Shown: in pieces, positions 28,122-37,247 of the stretch
How positions within the stretch are numbered: the stretch's first letter is position 1
Layout: the number at the start of each line of letters is the position of its first letter
Source: Candidatus Binataceae bacterium
Lineage (GTDB): Bacteria; Desulfobacterota; Binatia; Binatales; Binataceae
DNA length: 64,000 nucleotides
Assembly (NCBI GenBank): GCA_015478645.1
Contig: JADMIL010000001.1
Coordinates: 124,001 to 188,000 of the forward strand
Reading direction: 5' to 3'
The notes under the pieces: generated by a model
The model's input: only the letters and a program-made list of their open reading frames with translations
Told to the model about the DNA's origin: nothing
Database searches by the model: none
Made by a program: the position numbers and the translations under genes

Positions 28122-30268
28122 CCTCCATGGGCCTGCTACTGGTCATTATCGTGGCGCTGTGCGGCGCCGGCGTGGTTTTGCCGCTGGCCATTGAAGAACG
28201 GCGAACGCCAGCGATCGTGGGCTGGTTCGGAGCGTGCGCGGCGGGCGTCTTGCTCTGCTTCAGCGGAGCCTCACTGTTTGCGGGCGCGCCGTTTCACGCG
28301 ACGCTGTGGACCATTCCATCGCTGGCGACGCTCACGCTGTCACTCGACCGGCTCTCTGCGCTGTTTCTTTTTATTTCAGGCCTGGTCCTGCTTCCCGGTT
28401 CGATTTTCGCGGCTGGCAATCTCCATAGGTACATGGGCCGTTACAGTCTTAGGGCCTTTAGCGTTCTATATTTCGCGCTCTATGCGACGCTGGTGCTGAT
28501 TCCCCTGTCGGCCGACGCGGTCTCCTTTCTGATGTTGTGGGAATCGATGTCGATCCTGATCTACCTGCTGGTGAACTACGAAGACGAAATGGAAGAACAC
28601 CTGCGGGCGGGATACTTGATGCTGGCGGTTGGCGAGGCCGGCACACTCCTCATCGCGCTGGCGTTCATAGTACTCGCCAATAATGGCTCGCTTGAATTCG
28701 TCGCGATGGAGGCTGGGGGAGGTGCGCTGGGCGAATACGCGCGATGGGCTGTCTTCCTGCTCGCGTTCTTCGGCTTCGGAGTCAAGGCCGGTCTCATCCC
28801 GGTTAATTTCTGGCTCCCGCAGGCGTACGCCGCGGCGCCGGATGCTTTCGTCCCGGTGCTGGCTGGAGCAACCTTGAACCTCGGTCTTTACGGAATCGTC
28901 AGAGTGAACGGTGACCTGCTGCCGGTTGCGGCGATCGGCCCCGGCCTCGTCGCGCTCATCGTCGGCAGCGTTACCGCGCTGCTCGGCATTCTCTACGCGA
29001 CGACGCAGAGCGATCTCAAGACCATGCTCGCGCACAGTTCGATCGAGAATGCCGGCATTATCACAGCGGCGCTCGGCGCGGGGTTTATCTTCGTGGCCTT
29101 GGCGCATCCGTCGCTTGCGGCGATCGCGTTTGCGGCGGCCTTCTACCACATGGTGAACCATTCGATTTACAAGGCCCTGTTGTTCTTCGCGACCGGCGCG
29201 GTTGATTCGAATACCGGAACCCGAAACATCGACCGGCTGGGAGGCTTGATAAAGGCGATGCCTCTCACCGCGTTGTTCTTTCTGGTTGGCGCACTGTCGA
29301 TCGCGGCGCTGCCGCCGTTCAACGGATTCGTTAGTGAATGGCTCACGTTGCAGGCGATGCTGCAAAGCGCGGGACTTGCTTCGACTGGCGTGAAAATCGT
29401 CTTTGCGCTTTGCGGCGCGATCCTCGCCCTGACGGCGGCGCTTGCGGTGACCTGCTTCGTTAAGGCGTTCGCGATGAGTTTCCTCGGGATGCCACGGTCT
29501 GATTCGGCGGCGCAGGCCCGGTCGGCGCGAGCCTCGGCGACTATTCCGATGGCATTCCTCGCCGTGCTCTGCTTCATCCTGGGAGTGACTCCGACCTACG
29601 TCATTCCGGTGCTCGACGGAGCTATCGCGCCGATCGCGGAGCAGGCGCGCGCCGCCGACGCCCTGGTGCCACCCTTCTTTGCTGGCAACGTCCATCACGG
29701 CGAGCTGCCCGCATCCTTCGTCGCGGATTTTCACGCGCTTGGCGCGCAAGTCGGGCAGAGCGTAATGCCGGGACGTGGACTCATTGTGATGCATCGCGGC
29801 GGCGCGGCCAATCCGGTGGTGTTCGCGATGTCCACCACGTACATGGCCGTGGTCCTGGCGCTGATGCTGCTCGCTACCTACGTCGTGTTTCGATTGATTG
29901 TCGCGCGAAGCCGCGCCGTCGAACGGCGCGCGGTCTGGGATGGTGGAATCCGACGCTTGCTGCCGGAGATGACCTACACCGGTACCGGATTCTCGAACCC
30001 GGTGCGCGTCATCTTCGAAGCGGTATTCAGGCCCACAACCGTGGAAGACACCCGGGAGACGGTCGGCAAGCATTTCCGGGCCGCGATTCGGCGCACGCAC
30101 GGCGAAAACCATGTGCTGGACCGCTTGGTGCTCAATCCGATCGCGGACGCCGCGCTATGGGTATCAAACGGTTTTGCCCGGATGCATCATGGCTTCCTCA
30201 ATGCCTACGTTCTCTACGGGCTCATCGCGCTGATTGTGGCGCTTCTGATCGCGAGGTTCTCCTCATGA
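28118..30268 (+). CDS. hyfB: Hydrogenase-4/Ehr complex subunit HyfB (NuoL-like)
   Basis: 716 residues, starting at ATG 28118 that overlaps the previous stop (ATGA); an open frame extends further upstream but overlaps hyfI and is not used. Antiporter core: GVKAGLIPVNFWLPQAYAAA near 225-245, SDLKTMLAHSSIENAG near 300, and HSIYKALLFFATGAV near 350. A long C-terminal portion (from 590) with two more helices matches HyfB/HycC. Predicted second ion-pumping subunit. Last gene of the riboswitch 3 unit. Confidence 0.88.
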   Translation: MTSMGLLLVIIVALCGAGVVLPLAIEERRTPAIVGWFGACAAGVLLCFSGASLFAGAPFHATLWTIPSLATLTLSLDRLSALFLFISGLVLLPGSIFAAGNLHRYMGRYSLRAFSVLYFALYATLVLIPLSADAVSFLMLWESMSILIYLLVNYEDEMEEHLRAGYLMLAVGEAGTLLIALAFIVLANNGSLEFVAMEAGGGALGEYARWAVFLLAFFGFGVKAGLIPVNFWLPQAYAAAPDAFVPVLAGATLNLGLYGIVRVNGDLLPVAAIGPGLVALIVGSVTALLGILYATTQSDLKTMLAHSSIENAGIITAALGAGFIFVALAHPSLAAIAFAAAFYHMVNHSIYKALLFFATGAVDSNTGTRNIDRLGGLIKAMPLTALFFLVGALSIAALPPFNGFVSEWLTLQAMLQSAGLASTGVKIVFALCGAILALTAALAVTCFVKAFAMSFLGMPRSDSAAQARSARASATIPMAFLAVLCFILGVTPTYVIPVLDGAIAPIAEQARAADALVPPFFAGNVHHGELPASFVADFHALGAQVGQSVMPGRGLIVMHRGGAANPVVFAMSTTYMAVVLALMLLATYVVFRLIVARSRAVERRAVWDGGIRRLLPEMTYTGTGFSNPVRVIFEAVFRPTTVEDTRETVGKHFRAAIRRTHGENHVLDRLVLNPIADAALWVSNGFARMHHGFLNAYVLYGLIALIVALLIARFSS

Positions 30269-30271
30269 AGC

Positions 30272-30300
30272 TTGACCGGCGGTGCGGCTAGACTTAGCTT
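30272..30300 (+). promoter_or_regulatory. Promoter for riboswitch 5
   Basis: TTGACC (30272-30277), spacer 17, TAGCTT (30295-30300); the aptamer starts ten bases after the -10 element. It lies directly after the hyfB stop. Confidence 0.6.
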
Positions 30301-30309
30301 ATGGGTACA

Positions 30310-30433
30310 GGTGGTGGAGTCCACCAGGAACCGCCATCCGGCCAATGACTCCTGCAGCGGGTAGAGACCCGCGGCGGGAGGACTCCTTCCGACTCTCGGG
30401 TCTCGAGACCGCTCCGACGATTGTTGATCGGAG
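30310..30433 (+). ncRNA. Fluoride riboswitch 5, likely translational
   Basis: GGTG/CACC P1 around GTGGAGTC (30310-30325), GGAACCG linker, P3 CCATCCGG, then CCAATGACTCCTGC. GACTCC pairs with GGAGTC. Two further hairpins follow: CTCCTGC...GCGGGAG with an inner GCGGGT/ACCCGC stem (to 30380), and CTCCGA/TCGGAG (30412-30433), whose 3' arm is the GGAG used by the GTG start at 30441. No T-run, so control of translation is more likely than termination. Confidence 0.85.
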
Positions 30434-30440
30434 ACCGGAA

Positions 30441-31271
30441 GTGCTCGAGCGCCTGACAAAGAATTTCCGAGAACTCCTCAAGCAGTTCGGTGGCGCCTCG
30501 TGCTCCCTGTGCGCCGTATTGAAACGGCGGGAGGAAGAGGAAATCGAGCGAGTGCGCGCTAGCAGTGCCTCGGCCAGAGTCTTGTGCGGCCCGCATCTCG
30601 AGATGGTGCTGTTCGCGGTTGCCAGCCCGATGACAAGGGCGGGAGTGACTCGCAGTGCGATCGAATCGGTCCTCGCCGACCGATCCGATTGCGACGCGTG
30701 CTCAAGGCTCAGCCAAATCGAGCTTAGGCTTGCACGCGCGATCCGCCGTTTGGACGGCGGGATGCGCTTCAGGAAGGCGCTCGAATCGGCGCCGCTTTTC
30801 TGCCGCAAGCATGCGGATATCGTCGCGCAACAGGATGTCGCGGTTAACTTTGCACAGGTTCAGAGGGCGAAGCTCCTCCACTTACGCGATGCGCTCGCTC
30901 AGGCCGAGTTGCGTAACGGCGCAGAGATGGAATCGCTGATATTGACGGCGCTCACCTATCTGGCCGCTCCTCTTCAGCAAGAACCGCCGCCGGTGGAAGT
31001 CCACGATTCCTCCGATTGCACGGAGAACGAGGCGGCGGAATTCGAGCGATGGGAGGAAGCACGCCAGTTCAAGCATCTGGCCGACCTCGAGAGCGAAGCG
31101 GCAGGCCTGCGCTATCGCAACGCCGTGCTTTCTGAAGAGAACCGCAGACTCAAGCTCGCCCATGTCGCTGGCGAAGCGATCCGGCGCGACCTTGAGCACG
31201 ATCGAGCACAGCTCCTCGCCGCGGCGAAGGAACAGGATGCAAAACCGCTGAAGTTTTCGAGCCGACATTAA
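30441..31271 (+). CDS. Cysteine-pair (DUF6062-like) coiled-coil protein
   Basis: 276 residues from GTG 30441, chosen because GGAG lies 7 bases before it and the frame upstream runs through the riboswitch. It has two C-x-x-C/C-x-x-H units: CSLC with CGPH, and CDAC with CRKH, the spacing seen in DUF6062-like proteins, suggesting metal or redox sites. The C-terminal third is a charged coiled coil (EFERWEEARQFKHLADLESE onward). The same cysteine units occur at the C-terminus of GTPase 2 three genes later. Function unknown; probably a partner of that GTPase. Confidence 0.7.
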   Translation: MLERLTKNFRELLKQFGGASCSLCAVLKRREEEEIERVRASSASARVLCGPHLEMVLFAVASPMTRAGVTRSAIESVLADRSDCDACSRLSQIELRLARAIRRLDGGMRFRKALESAPLFCRKHADIVAQQDVAVNFAQVQRAKLLHLRDALAQAELRNGAEMESLILTALTYLAAPLQQEPPPVEVHDSSDCTENEAAEFERWEEARQFKHLADLESEAAGLRYRNAVLSEENRRLKLAHVAGEAIRRDLEHDRAQLLAAAKEQDAKPLKFSSRH

Positions 31272-31289
31272 AAAGAGCCAATCACTCAT

Positions 31290-31985
31290 ATGCGAATCTG
31301 CATCATTTCAGACCTGCACGCGAACCTCGAAGCTCTTTCCGCCCTGCCACGCGACTATGATGAGTTGTGGGTATTGGGTGACCTGGTGAACTATGGTCCT
31401 GATCCGGCCGAAACGATCGACTTTGTGCGATCTCACGCGTCAACTGTCATCCGCGGAAACCACGACAACGCGGTGGGATTTGGAACGAATTGTGGGTGCT
31501 CGCCTCGATTCCGCACTATGGCCGAAGCGACGCGCCAATACACGACGTCGGTCCTGAGTGCTAGAGACAAACAGTTTCTTAGGGAGCTACCGACATGCGC
31601 CTGCCGCCAGGTCGACGGGCGGATATTCTTTCTCTGCCACGCGACTCCATCGGATCTGCTCTATGAGTACCGCGCGCCCGACTCGCCGCTGTGGGCGCGG
31701 GAAGAGGAGTCCAGTTCGGGAGCGAATGTCATCCTGGCGGGACACACACATCTGCCGTTCGCGCGCGTCTTTGGCGAACGTATCGTCGCTAATCCAGGAA
31801 GCCTTGGACAATCGAAAGCAGGAGACCCGCGCGCCCGCTACGCCGTCTGGCAGGATGACCATATTGAGCTAAAGGCCTACGAATATCCCGTCGACAAGAC
31901 GGTCGAGAAAATCTTGGCGCTTCCGTTACCCGAGGAAGTAAAGCACGACCTCGTCTGCGTGCTTCGTACGGGGACAGCGCCGTGA
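31290..31985 (+). CDS. Calcineurin-like metallophosphoesterase (YfcE/MJ0936 type)
   Basis: 231 residues with the five phosphoesterase motifs: DLHAN (D8, H10), GDLVNYGP, GNHD, a histidine in FLCHATP, and GHTH followed by NPGSLGQ. Cytoplasmic; family members hydrolyse phosphodiesters or small phosphoesters with two metal ions. It begins 18 bases after the previous gene and overlaps the next by four bases (GTGA). The physiological substrate cannot be read from sequence. Confidence 0.87.
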   Translation: MRICIISDLHANLEALSALPRDYDELWVLGDLVNYGPDPAETIDFVRSHASTVIRGNHDNAVGFGTNCGCSPRFRTMAEATRQYTTSVLSARDKQFLRELPTCACRQVDGRIFFLCHATPSDLLYEYRAPDSPLWAREEESSSGANVILAGHTHLPFARVFGERIVANPGSLGQSKAGDPRARYAVWQDDHIELKAYEYPVDKTVEKILALPLPEEVKHDLVCVLRTGTAP

Positions 31986-32977
31986 GTACCAATAGTCATC
32001 GAAACACCGCTCCGGAGCCGGCTGCGATCACGGCTGACGCCGTAAAACTAGGCGATCTGAGACATCACCTCCGATCGCTGCACGATGGAGACGGCGCGGT
32101 GATTGAGGCAATCGGCATCGGCGCTCCAGCGATTCCGGTCCTGCGGGAACTCCTGTTTGAGCGAGATCCCAGCGGGATTTTCGAGCCGCGGATGCGTGCC
32201 GCTCAGGCGCTGGCCGCGCTCAGAGCCACGAGCGAATTGCAGGAGTTTGTCCGCGAATGGAAATCGGCTTCGGACCCAGTCGAGCGGTTTGGAGACGAAG
32301 CGGTGCTGGGAGCCGTCGCCAGATTTTTGGGCGCCACGATGGAAGAAGACGTCTATGACATCCTGATGGCGATCGGCCGAAAGTATCCGGTGCCGGGCGT
32401 TATCGAAGCCTTAGGGCGATATGGCCGTTCGGAATCGGTTTCAATGATGCTCAGAGCCCTTGCCGATGACATCAGCCGGACCGCGGCGGAACAGGCATTA
32501 AGGATCCTCGGCGAGGCGGGAGTTCCCGCGCTCATCGAGGCCGCCATGCGGCCGGTCGCGAATTTTTGGGGCAGAGAAATTCCATCCAGTGTGCTTAGGC
32601 GGCGCAGCGCGTTAATGCTGCTGCTAGAATTTGGTGTTACGCGCGATACTTGGGACCGCATCCGCAGGTTGGTATCAGACTCAGACGACGAAATTTCGGT
32701 CCGTGCATGCGCAATTGGATTGACGGCGGGCATTCGTGCAGACCAGCGCGACTGCGCGTGGCGGATGTTGGAGTTACTGCGCGGGGTCGCGTGGCCGCTT
32801 CATCAGGAAATCGAAAACTGCCTGATAGACAATTTCGCAATCGCTCGGGAGTTCGTCGATCAGGCTATCAAAGGACCGACGGACGACATCGCGGATGACT
32901 TCGCGCGCGCCCGATTCAAGCGATCACTCCGTCGGATCGCGGCAAGGGCGTTAACCAGACAGGAGCCCGGGAGTTGA
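31982..32977 (+). CDS. HEAT-repeat protein
   Basis: 331 residues, GTG start overlapping the phosphoesterase stop. Repeating helical pairs such as GAPAIPVLRELL, PGVIEALGRYG and GVPALIEAAMRP look like HEAT or armadillo-type repeats over residues 40-260. No enzyme motif. It ends in a four-base overlap with the GTPase 2 start, so it is coupled to it; a scaffold for the GTPase is plausible but inferred. Confidence 0.7.
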   Translation: MSTNSHRNTAPEPAAITADAVKLGDLRHHLRSLHDGDGAVIEAIGIGAPAIPVLRELLFERDPSGIFEPRMRAAQALAALRATSELQEFVREWKSASDPVERFGDEAVLGAVARFLGATMEEDVYDILMAIGRKYPVPGVIEALGRYGRSESVSMMLRALADDISRTAAEQALRILGEAGVPALIEAAMRPVANFWGREIPSSVLRRRSALMLLLEFGVTRDTWDRIRRLVSDSDDEISVRACAIGLTAGIRADQRDCAWRMLELLRGVAWPLHQEIENCLIDNFAIAREFVDQAIKGPTDDIADDFARARFKRSLRRIAARALTRQEPGS

Positions 32978-35475
32978 CCTCGATGCCGGAAGCAGCGCCG
33001 CAGCTCTCCAATATCGCGGGTGACGCACTCCGCCACTATGACCATCTCAAACTCGAGATTGCGGCGATCGGGCAAGCGGCGATGCTTCAGTGCGCGAAGG
33101 ATAAGGACGAGGAAGGCGAACGCGCTTTCCAGCGGTTGCTGGCGCGATTGGCGGAGGACCGCTTCAACCTTGCTGTGGTGGGTCCTTTCAGCCGGGGTAA
33201 GAGCAGCCTGATGAACGCAATTCTCGGCTTCGATGGTTTGCCGACCGGCCTTCTTCCGCACACTTCCGTTATCACGACGGTCAGTTATGGACCACACGAA
33301 CGAGTTCTGGTTCGCTGCGAGGGGTGGTCGCTTCCCCAGGAGATTCGACTGGATGGGCTCGCGGAGTACGTTACTGAACGCGGAAATCCGGGAAATCGGC
33401 GGCGGGTGATGCAGGCGGAGATCGAACTGCCCGCTGAGATTCTCCGCCACGGCCTCCATTTCATCGATACGCCCGGTGTTGGTTCCGCGATCGTTGCAAA
33501 CACCGAGACAACGGACCGATTCCTCCCGGAGCTTGATGCGGCGATATTCGTCTCCAGTTTCGATTTTCCGCTCAGCGAGATCGATATCGAGTTTTTCCGA
33601 AAGGTTCGCGGGGCCGTCGGCGTCGTGTTCTTGGTGCTGAACAAACTTGATCTGGTCTCGGAGTCAGAGGCAGAAGAAGTAGTGAGATTCGTCCGCGAAC
33701 GGCTCGACCGTGAACTGGGTATTGGGCGCTACGCGCTTTTCGCGGTTTCAGCCAAGCGCGGGTTAGAGGCGAGACTGCATGGAGACTCGAACGCTCTGTC
33801 CCAGTCGGGGTTGACCGAATTGGAAGCGGCGCTGGCGGCGTTCATGGCCGGCGATAAGACGCGCCAGTTGGCCGTGCGCGTGATGGACCGCCTCGTAACC
33901 CTGCTGCAACGCGAGGTCACGCATGGCGGGTTCTCACTTGATCCAAAGCGGTCGCCTGGGCAGGTCTCCCAAGCCCTCGCCGGGTTCGATGAAAAGACGG
34001 CCGTCCTCAAAGCGCGGCGCGCGGAGCTCGTGAACCGCCTTGAAACGCTTGGCAATGATGCGTTGCGTGCCGTTGAGCGTCGTCTCGACTCCGCGTTCAC
34101 GAACCTCAAGCAAAGCGCAGCTCATAAATTCACGCCGGACTTTCTCGCCGGTCGAATATTCTCCAGGCCGAATGCCTTCGATGCGTTCGCGCGCAATGTG
34201 CCGGCGTTTTGTGAGCGCGCTCTCACGCGCGAGTTACGAGTTTACGAGGCAGCCCTGAATGAGCATTTGGACCGGAGCGCCGGTCCGGTACGCTCGGAAA
34301 TCCTTGCGCTACCCGACGAACTCTTCGATATCGCGACGAATGGTAACGGAGGCGCTCGCGAGTTATCAGAGCTCTCCGCACAAGAGCGCGAAGCCGCACC
34401 ACCATCGGTGGAAATCGCAGGGATCGCACGCGTCGAGTGGAGACCGCGGCTGCCGTGGTGGATATACCTGGCGCCACTGCGCTGGTCTTCGGCGGCGATG
34501 AAAAGAACATTTGCCGTTGCGCTCGGCGAGTTGCTCGCGCAGTACCGATCCCGCATCGATGCGTCGATCCGCATCGACATGAACGAATATGCGGAGAAAC
34601 TGGGCCGCGAGATTGAAAAAACAATCGACGGTCGAGCGGCTCGCGTCAGGAAATTACTCGCGTCGGGAGGTTTCGCACAGAATCGCAAGGTGTTCGAAGC
34701 GCTGCTGGATCGGGCCAGAGATCTGCGTGGACAATTTGAAGATAAGGGAGACTGCCGATCGCGGTCTGAGGAGGGCGACCTCGGTGGCTCCGACGCAGTC
34801 GCTGCAAGTTCCGTGGCTTCCGTCGGCAGTGCGCATGGGTGTCCCGTCTGTCGTGCAGTCATCCGGACAGTTTTCGATTACCTGAGCAAGCTGCAATATG
34901 AATTGAGCATCGACGCCGACGCTCAACACGAACACGCCGAAAGCGGCGGCTTCTGTTCAGTACACACGTGGATTTACTCCAGTATGACCTCGCCGGTAGC
35001 AATCTCGCGGGCCTATCCGCCACTGCTTGACTCGCTTGCCACGCGGCTGAAACGTGCCGCGCGTGATGCGGTCTCGGTCGAAGAACTGAACCGGAAAATC
35101 CGCGATCTATCGCCTTCGCCGGAGAGCTGTAGAGTCTGCGCGGTCGCGCATCACGCGACCGATCAAGCGGTCACGGATATCGTCCGGATTCTCGACCCAG
35201 ACGGACGCAGCGAGGCGCCGACCTTATGCTTGCCTCACTTGGCGATTGCACTTCAGCTCGGATCAGATTTGAAGAGCGCCCATCTGCTATCCACACAATG
35301 TGCGCGCGCTCTGCTCCGGGATGCCGATGACATGCGCCATCACGCTCTGAAGCACGACGCGATCCGGCGAGGCCTGATGACGACGGACGAGCGTGATGCG
35401 CATCAGGCCGGCCTCAGAAGATTGGCCGGCAACATGCTGCTGACATTGCCACCCCGTGGTGATGATCGGCTTTGA
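32974..35475 (+). CDS. Dynamin-like GTPase 2 with C-terminal cysteine repeats
   Basis: 833 residues (TTG 32974; ATG 32983 is an alternative start). GTPase motifs: G1 GPFSRGKSS at 70-78, G3 DTPGVGS, G4 LNKLDLV. A long helical region follows, with a hydrophobic WIYLAPLRWS near 490 that could touch the membrane. The last 210 residues carry two C-x-x-C/C-x-x-H units: CPVC with GFCSVH, and CRVC with LCLPH, as in the 276-aa protein at 30441. GTPase 1 at 11526 lacks this part. Bacterial dynamin-like proteins often act in pairs on membranes. Confidence 0.84.
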   Translation: MTSMPEAAPQLSNIAGDALRHYDHLKLEIAAIGQAAMLQCAKDKDEEGERAFQRLLARLAEDRFNLAVVGPFSRGKSSLMNAILGFDGLPTGLLPHTSVITTVSYGPHERVLVRCEGWSLPQEIRLDGLAEYVTERGNPGNRRRVMQAEIELPAEILRHGLHFIDTPGVGSAIVANTETTDRFLPELDAAIFVSSFDFPLSEIDIEFFRKVRGAVGVVFLVLNKLDLVSESEAEEVVRFVRERLDRELGIGRYALFAVSAKRGLEARLHGDSNALSQSGLTELEAALAAFMAGDKTRQLAVRVMDRLVTLLQREVTHGGFSLDPKRSPGQVSQALAGFDEKTAVLKARRAELVNRLETLGNDALRAVERRLDSAFTNLKQSAAHKFTPDFLAGRIFSRPNAFDAFARNVPAFCERALTRELRVYEAALNEHLDRSAGPVRSEILALPDELFDIATNGNGGARELSELSAQEREAAPPSVEIAGIARVEWRPRLPWWIYLAPLRWSSAAMKRTFAVALGELLAQYRSRIDASIRIDMNEYAEKLGREIEKTIDGRAARVRKLLASGGFAQNRKVFEALLDRARDLRGQFEDKGDCRSRSEEGDLGGSDAVAASSVASVGSAHGCPVCRAVIRTVFDYLSKLQYELSIDADAQHEHAESGGFCSVHTWIYSSMTSPVAISRAYPPLLDSLATRLKRAARDAVSVEELNRKIRDLSPSPESCRVCAVAHHATDQAVTDIVRILDPDGRSEAPTLCLPHLAIALQLGSDLKSAHLLSTQCARALLRDADDMRHHALKHDAIRRGLMTTDERDAHQAGLRRLAGNMLLTLPPRGDDRL

Positions 35476-35525
35476 CCCGCTGCCGGTGAGGACAACCCAC
35501 AAGGGATGAGCGAGGAAATTGAAGA

Positions 35526-36734
35526 ATGGATGGAAGACCGGCGCCGGCTGTTCGGAAAATCGAAACCGCCGACTCGCGTGCGACGTGGTTTAACCGCAAC
35601 GTCGCGGGTATGTGCCTGGCGAGTCTGCTCTCCGATCTGGGACATGAGATGGCAACCTCGATCCTGCCGCTGTTCCTGACCGCGATTGGAGCATCGCCTT
35701 CGGCGCTGGGGATTATTGAGGGCGCGTCGGATGGAGCCGCGACGTTCGCCAAACTGATTGGCGGCAGGATCGCAGACCGCAAGGGCTTGCGCCAAAAGGT
35801 TGCAAGTCTCGGATACCTGGTCACCGGTCTCGCGACAGGATCATTCGCGGCGGCGATGACTTGGTTTGAACTACTGATCGCGCGGACTGTGGGATGGTTT
35901 GGCAGGGGGACACGCGGGCCGTCGCGCGACAATCTTCTGGTTGATTCGGTACCCCACGCGAAGGTCGGCGCGGCGCTGGGGCTTCACCGAACCGCCGACA
36001 CTCTGGGAGCGATCTTGGGGCCGCTGACCGCGATGTTCCTTCTCCATCGAATCGGATTCCGCAACATCTTCCTGCTGAGTCTCGTGCCTGGCGTGTTCGC
36101 CGCCGCGGCGTTCTACTTCCTTGTGCGCGAACCCGATGGCGCAAACTTGGCACAAGCGCCGGAGTTTCGAGGCTGGCACGCGGCGCTGCCCTCCTCCTTC
36201 CGGACGTTTCTCGCGACGATTCTACTGTTTGGAATCGGAGACTTCGCGCACAGCATGCTGGTGCTTCGGGCTGCACAACTGCTCGGATCGACACCCAAGG
36301 CAATGAGCATCGCGATCGGTTTATACGTCATTCACAACACGGCGCATGCGGCTTTGTCTTATCCGATAGGAGTTACAGGCGACCGCATCGAGCGTCGGCG
36401 CCTGCTCGCGGTTGCTTATGTGATCGCGGCGGTCGCCGCGGCTGGCTTCGCCATCGGACCACACAGCGTAGGTGCGCTGGTGGTGCTCTTCATTCTCGAA
36501 GGCGCCGTAATGGCTGCTCAGGAAACGCTCGATTCGGCCGTGGCGACAGATCTTCTGCCAGCCGACTCGCGCGGCGCGGGATTCGGCGTAATGAATGCCA
36601 CAAGCGGCGTCGGCGACTTCGTGTCGAGCATTGTCGTCGGATTTCTTTGGACTGGCATATCCGGCCATGCCGCATTTGCGTATAGCGCAACCTTGAGCTT
36701 GCTGGCCGCGGCATTGATGACCTGGGGGATCTGA
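35526..36734 (+). CDS. MFS transporter
   Basis: 402 residues with about 11-12 membrane helices. The MFS loop motif between helices 2 and 3 is seen as GGRIADRKGLRQ, with a related GVTGDRIERRRL in the second half. Substrate is not evident; the order within the riboswitch 5 unit (50 bases after GTPase 2) suggests a stress-related export function. The similar RGTRGPSRDNLLVDSVP motif is typical of an uncharacterised MFS subgroup. Confidence 0.83.
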   Translation: MDGRPAPAVRKIETADSRATWFNRNVAGMCLASLLSDLGHEMATSILPLFLTAIGASPSALGIIEGASDGAATFAKLIGGRIADRKGLRQKVASLGYLVTGLATGSFAAAMTWFELLIARTVGWFGRGTRGPSRDNLLVDSVPHAKVGAALGLHRTADTLGAILGPLTAMFLLHRIGFRNIFLLSLVPGVFAAAAFYFLVREPDGANLAQAPEFRGWHAALPSSFRTFLATILLFGIGDFAHSMLVLRAAQLLGSTPKAMSIAIGLYVIHNTAHAALSYPIGVTGDRIERRRLLAVAYVIAAVAAAGFAIGPHSVGALVVLFILEGAVMAAQETLDSAVATDLLPADSRGAGFGVMNATSGVGDFVSSIVVGFLWTGISGHAAFAYSATLSLLAAALMTWGI

Positions 36735-36752
36735 GAGAGAGGCCTGGAACTG

Positions 36753-37247
36753 GTGATAAGGAGAATGAATTCCTTTTGCTGGAACTGCTTCCAAATGATC
36801 GATAGCGACGACACGCTGTGCCCCTATTGCGCGCGGCAGCAACACCCGGTACCGGGCGATCTTCGCGAGAAGCTGATTCGAGCGCTTAAGCATCCAATAG
36901 GAGAGACACGAAGACGGGCGTCATTCGTACTTGGAGAGAAGCGAATGAGCGAAGCCGCGACCAACCTTATCGACCTCGTCGAGCACGATCCCGACCTCTA
37001 TGTGGCCGCTGAAGCAGTTACGGCGTTGGAAAAAATCGGGACTCCGGACGCGCTGTATGGAATTGAGCGTGCGGCTTCGCACGAATCATTCGTCGTCCGG
37101 GAACGTGCCGTCGAAGCGCTCGTGGCGGCCGGCGGTGAGTGGGCGGATGCAGCGAGCGAAATAGCAGAAAACGACCCCAGTCCGTCGGTCAGAGAAGCCG
37201 CGCAAAGCAACCCTGCGAAAAAGGACCCCTTGGCTCGCCATCTGTGA
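36753..37247 (+). CDS. Zinc-ribbon plus HEAT-repeat small protein
   Basis: 164 residues from GTG 36753; ATG 36765 is an alternative but AAGGAG sits too close to it. N-terminus has a zinc ribbon CWNC...CPYC (residues 9-27). Residues 40-150 are HEAT-like repeats (RRRASFVLGEKRM, VAAEAVTALEKIG, VRERAVEALVAAG, VREAAQS). No catalytic motif. The stop overlaps the next start (GTGA). Confidence 0.7.
   Translation: MIRRMNSFCWNCFQMIDSDDTLCPYCARQQHPVPGDLREKLIRALKHPIGETRRRASFVLGEKRMSEAATNLIDLVEHDPDLYVAAEAVTALEKIGTPDALYGIERAASHESFVVRERAVEALVAAGGEWADAASEIAENDPSPSVREAAQSNPAKKDPLARHL

Noticed and set aside
28466-30112. 548-codon open frame antisense to hyfB
   Set aside because: Very charged, no domain, and hyfB on the other strand is convincing.
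22651-30268. Annotation as formate hydrogenlyase or hydrogenase-4
   Set aside because: The nickel-iron ligands are missing and no formate dehydrogenase or maturation genes are present in the window.
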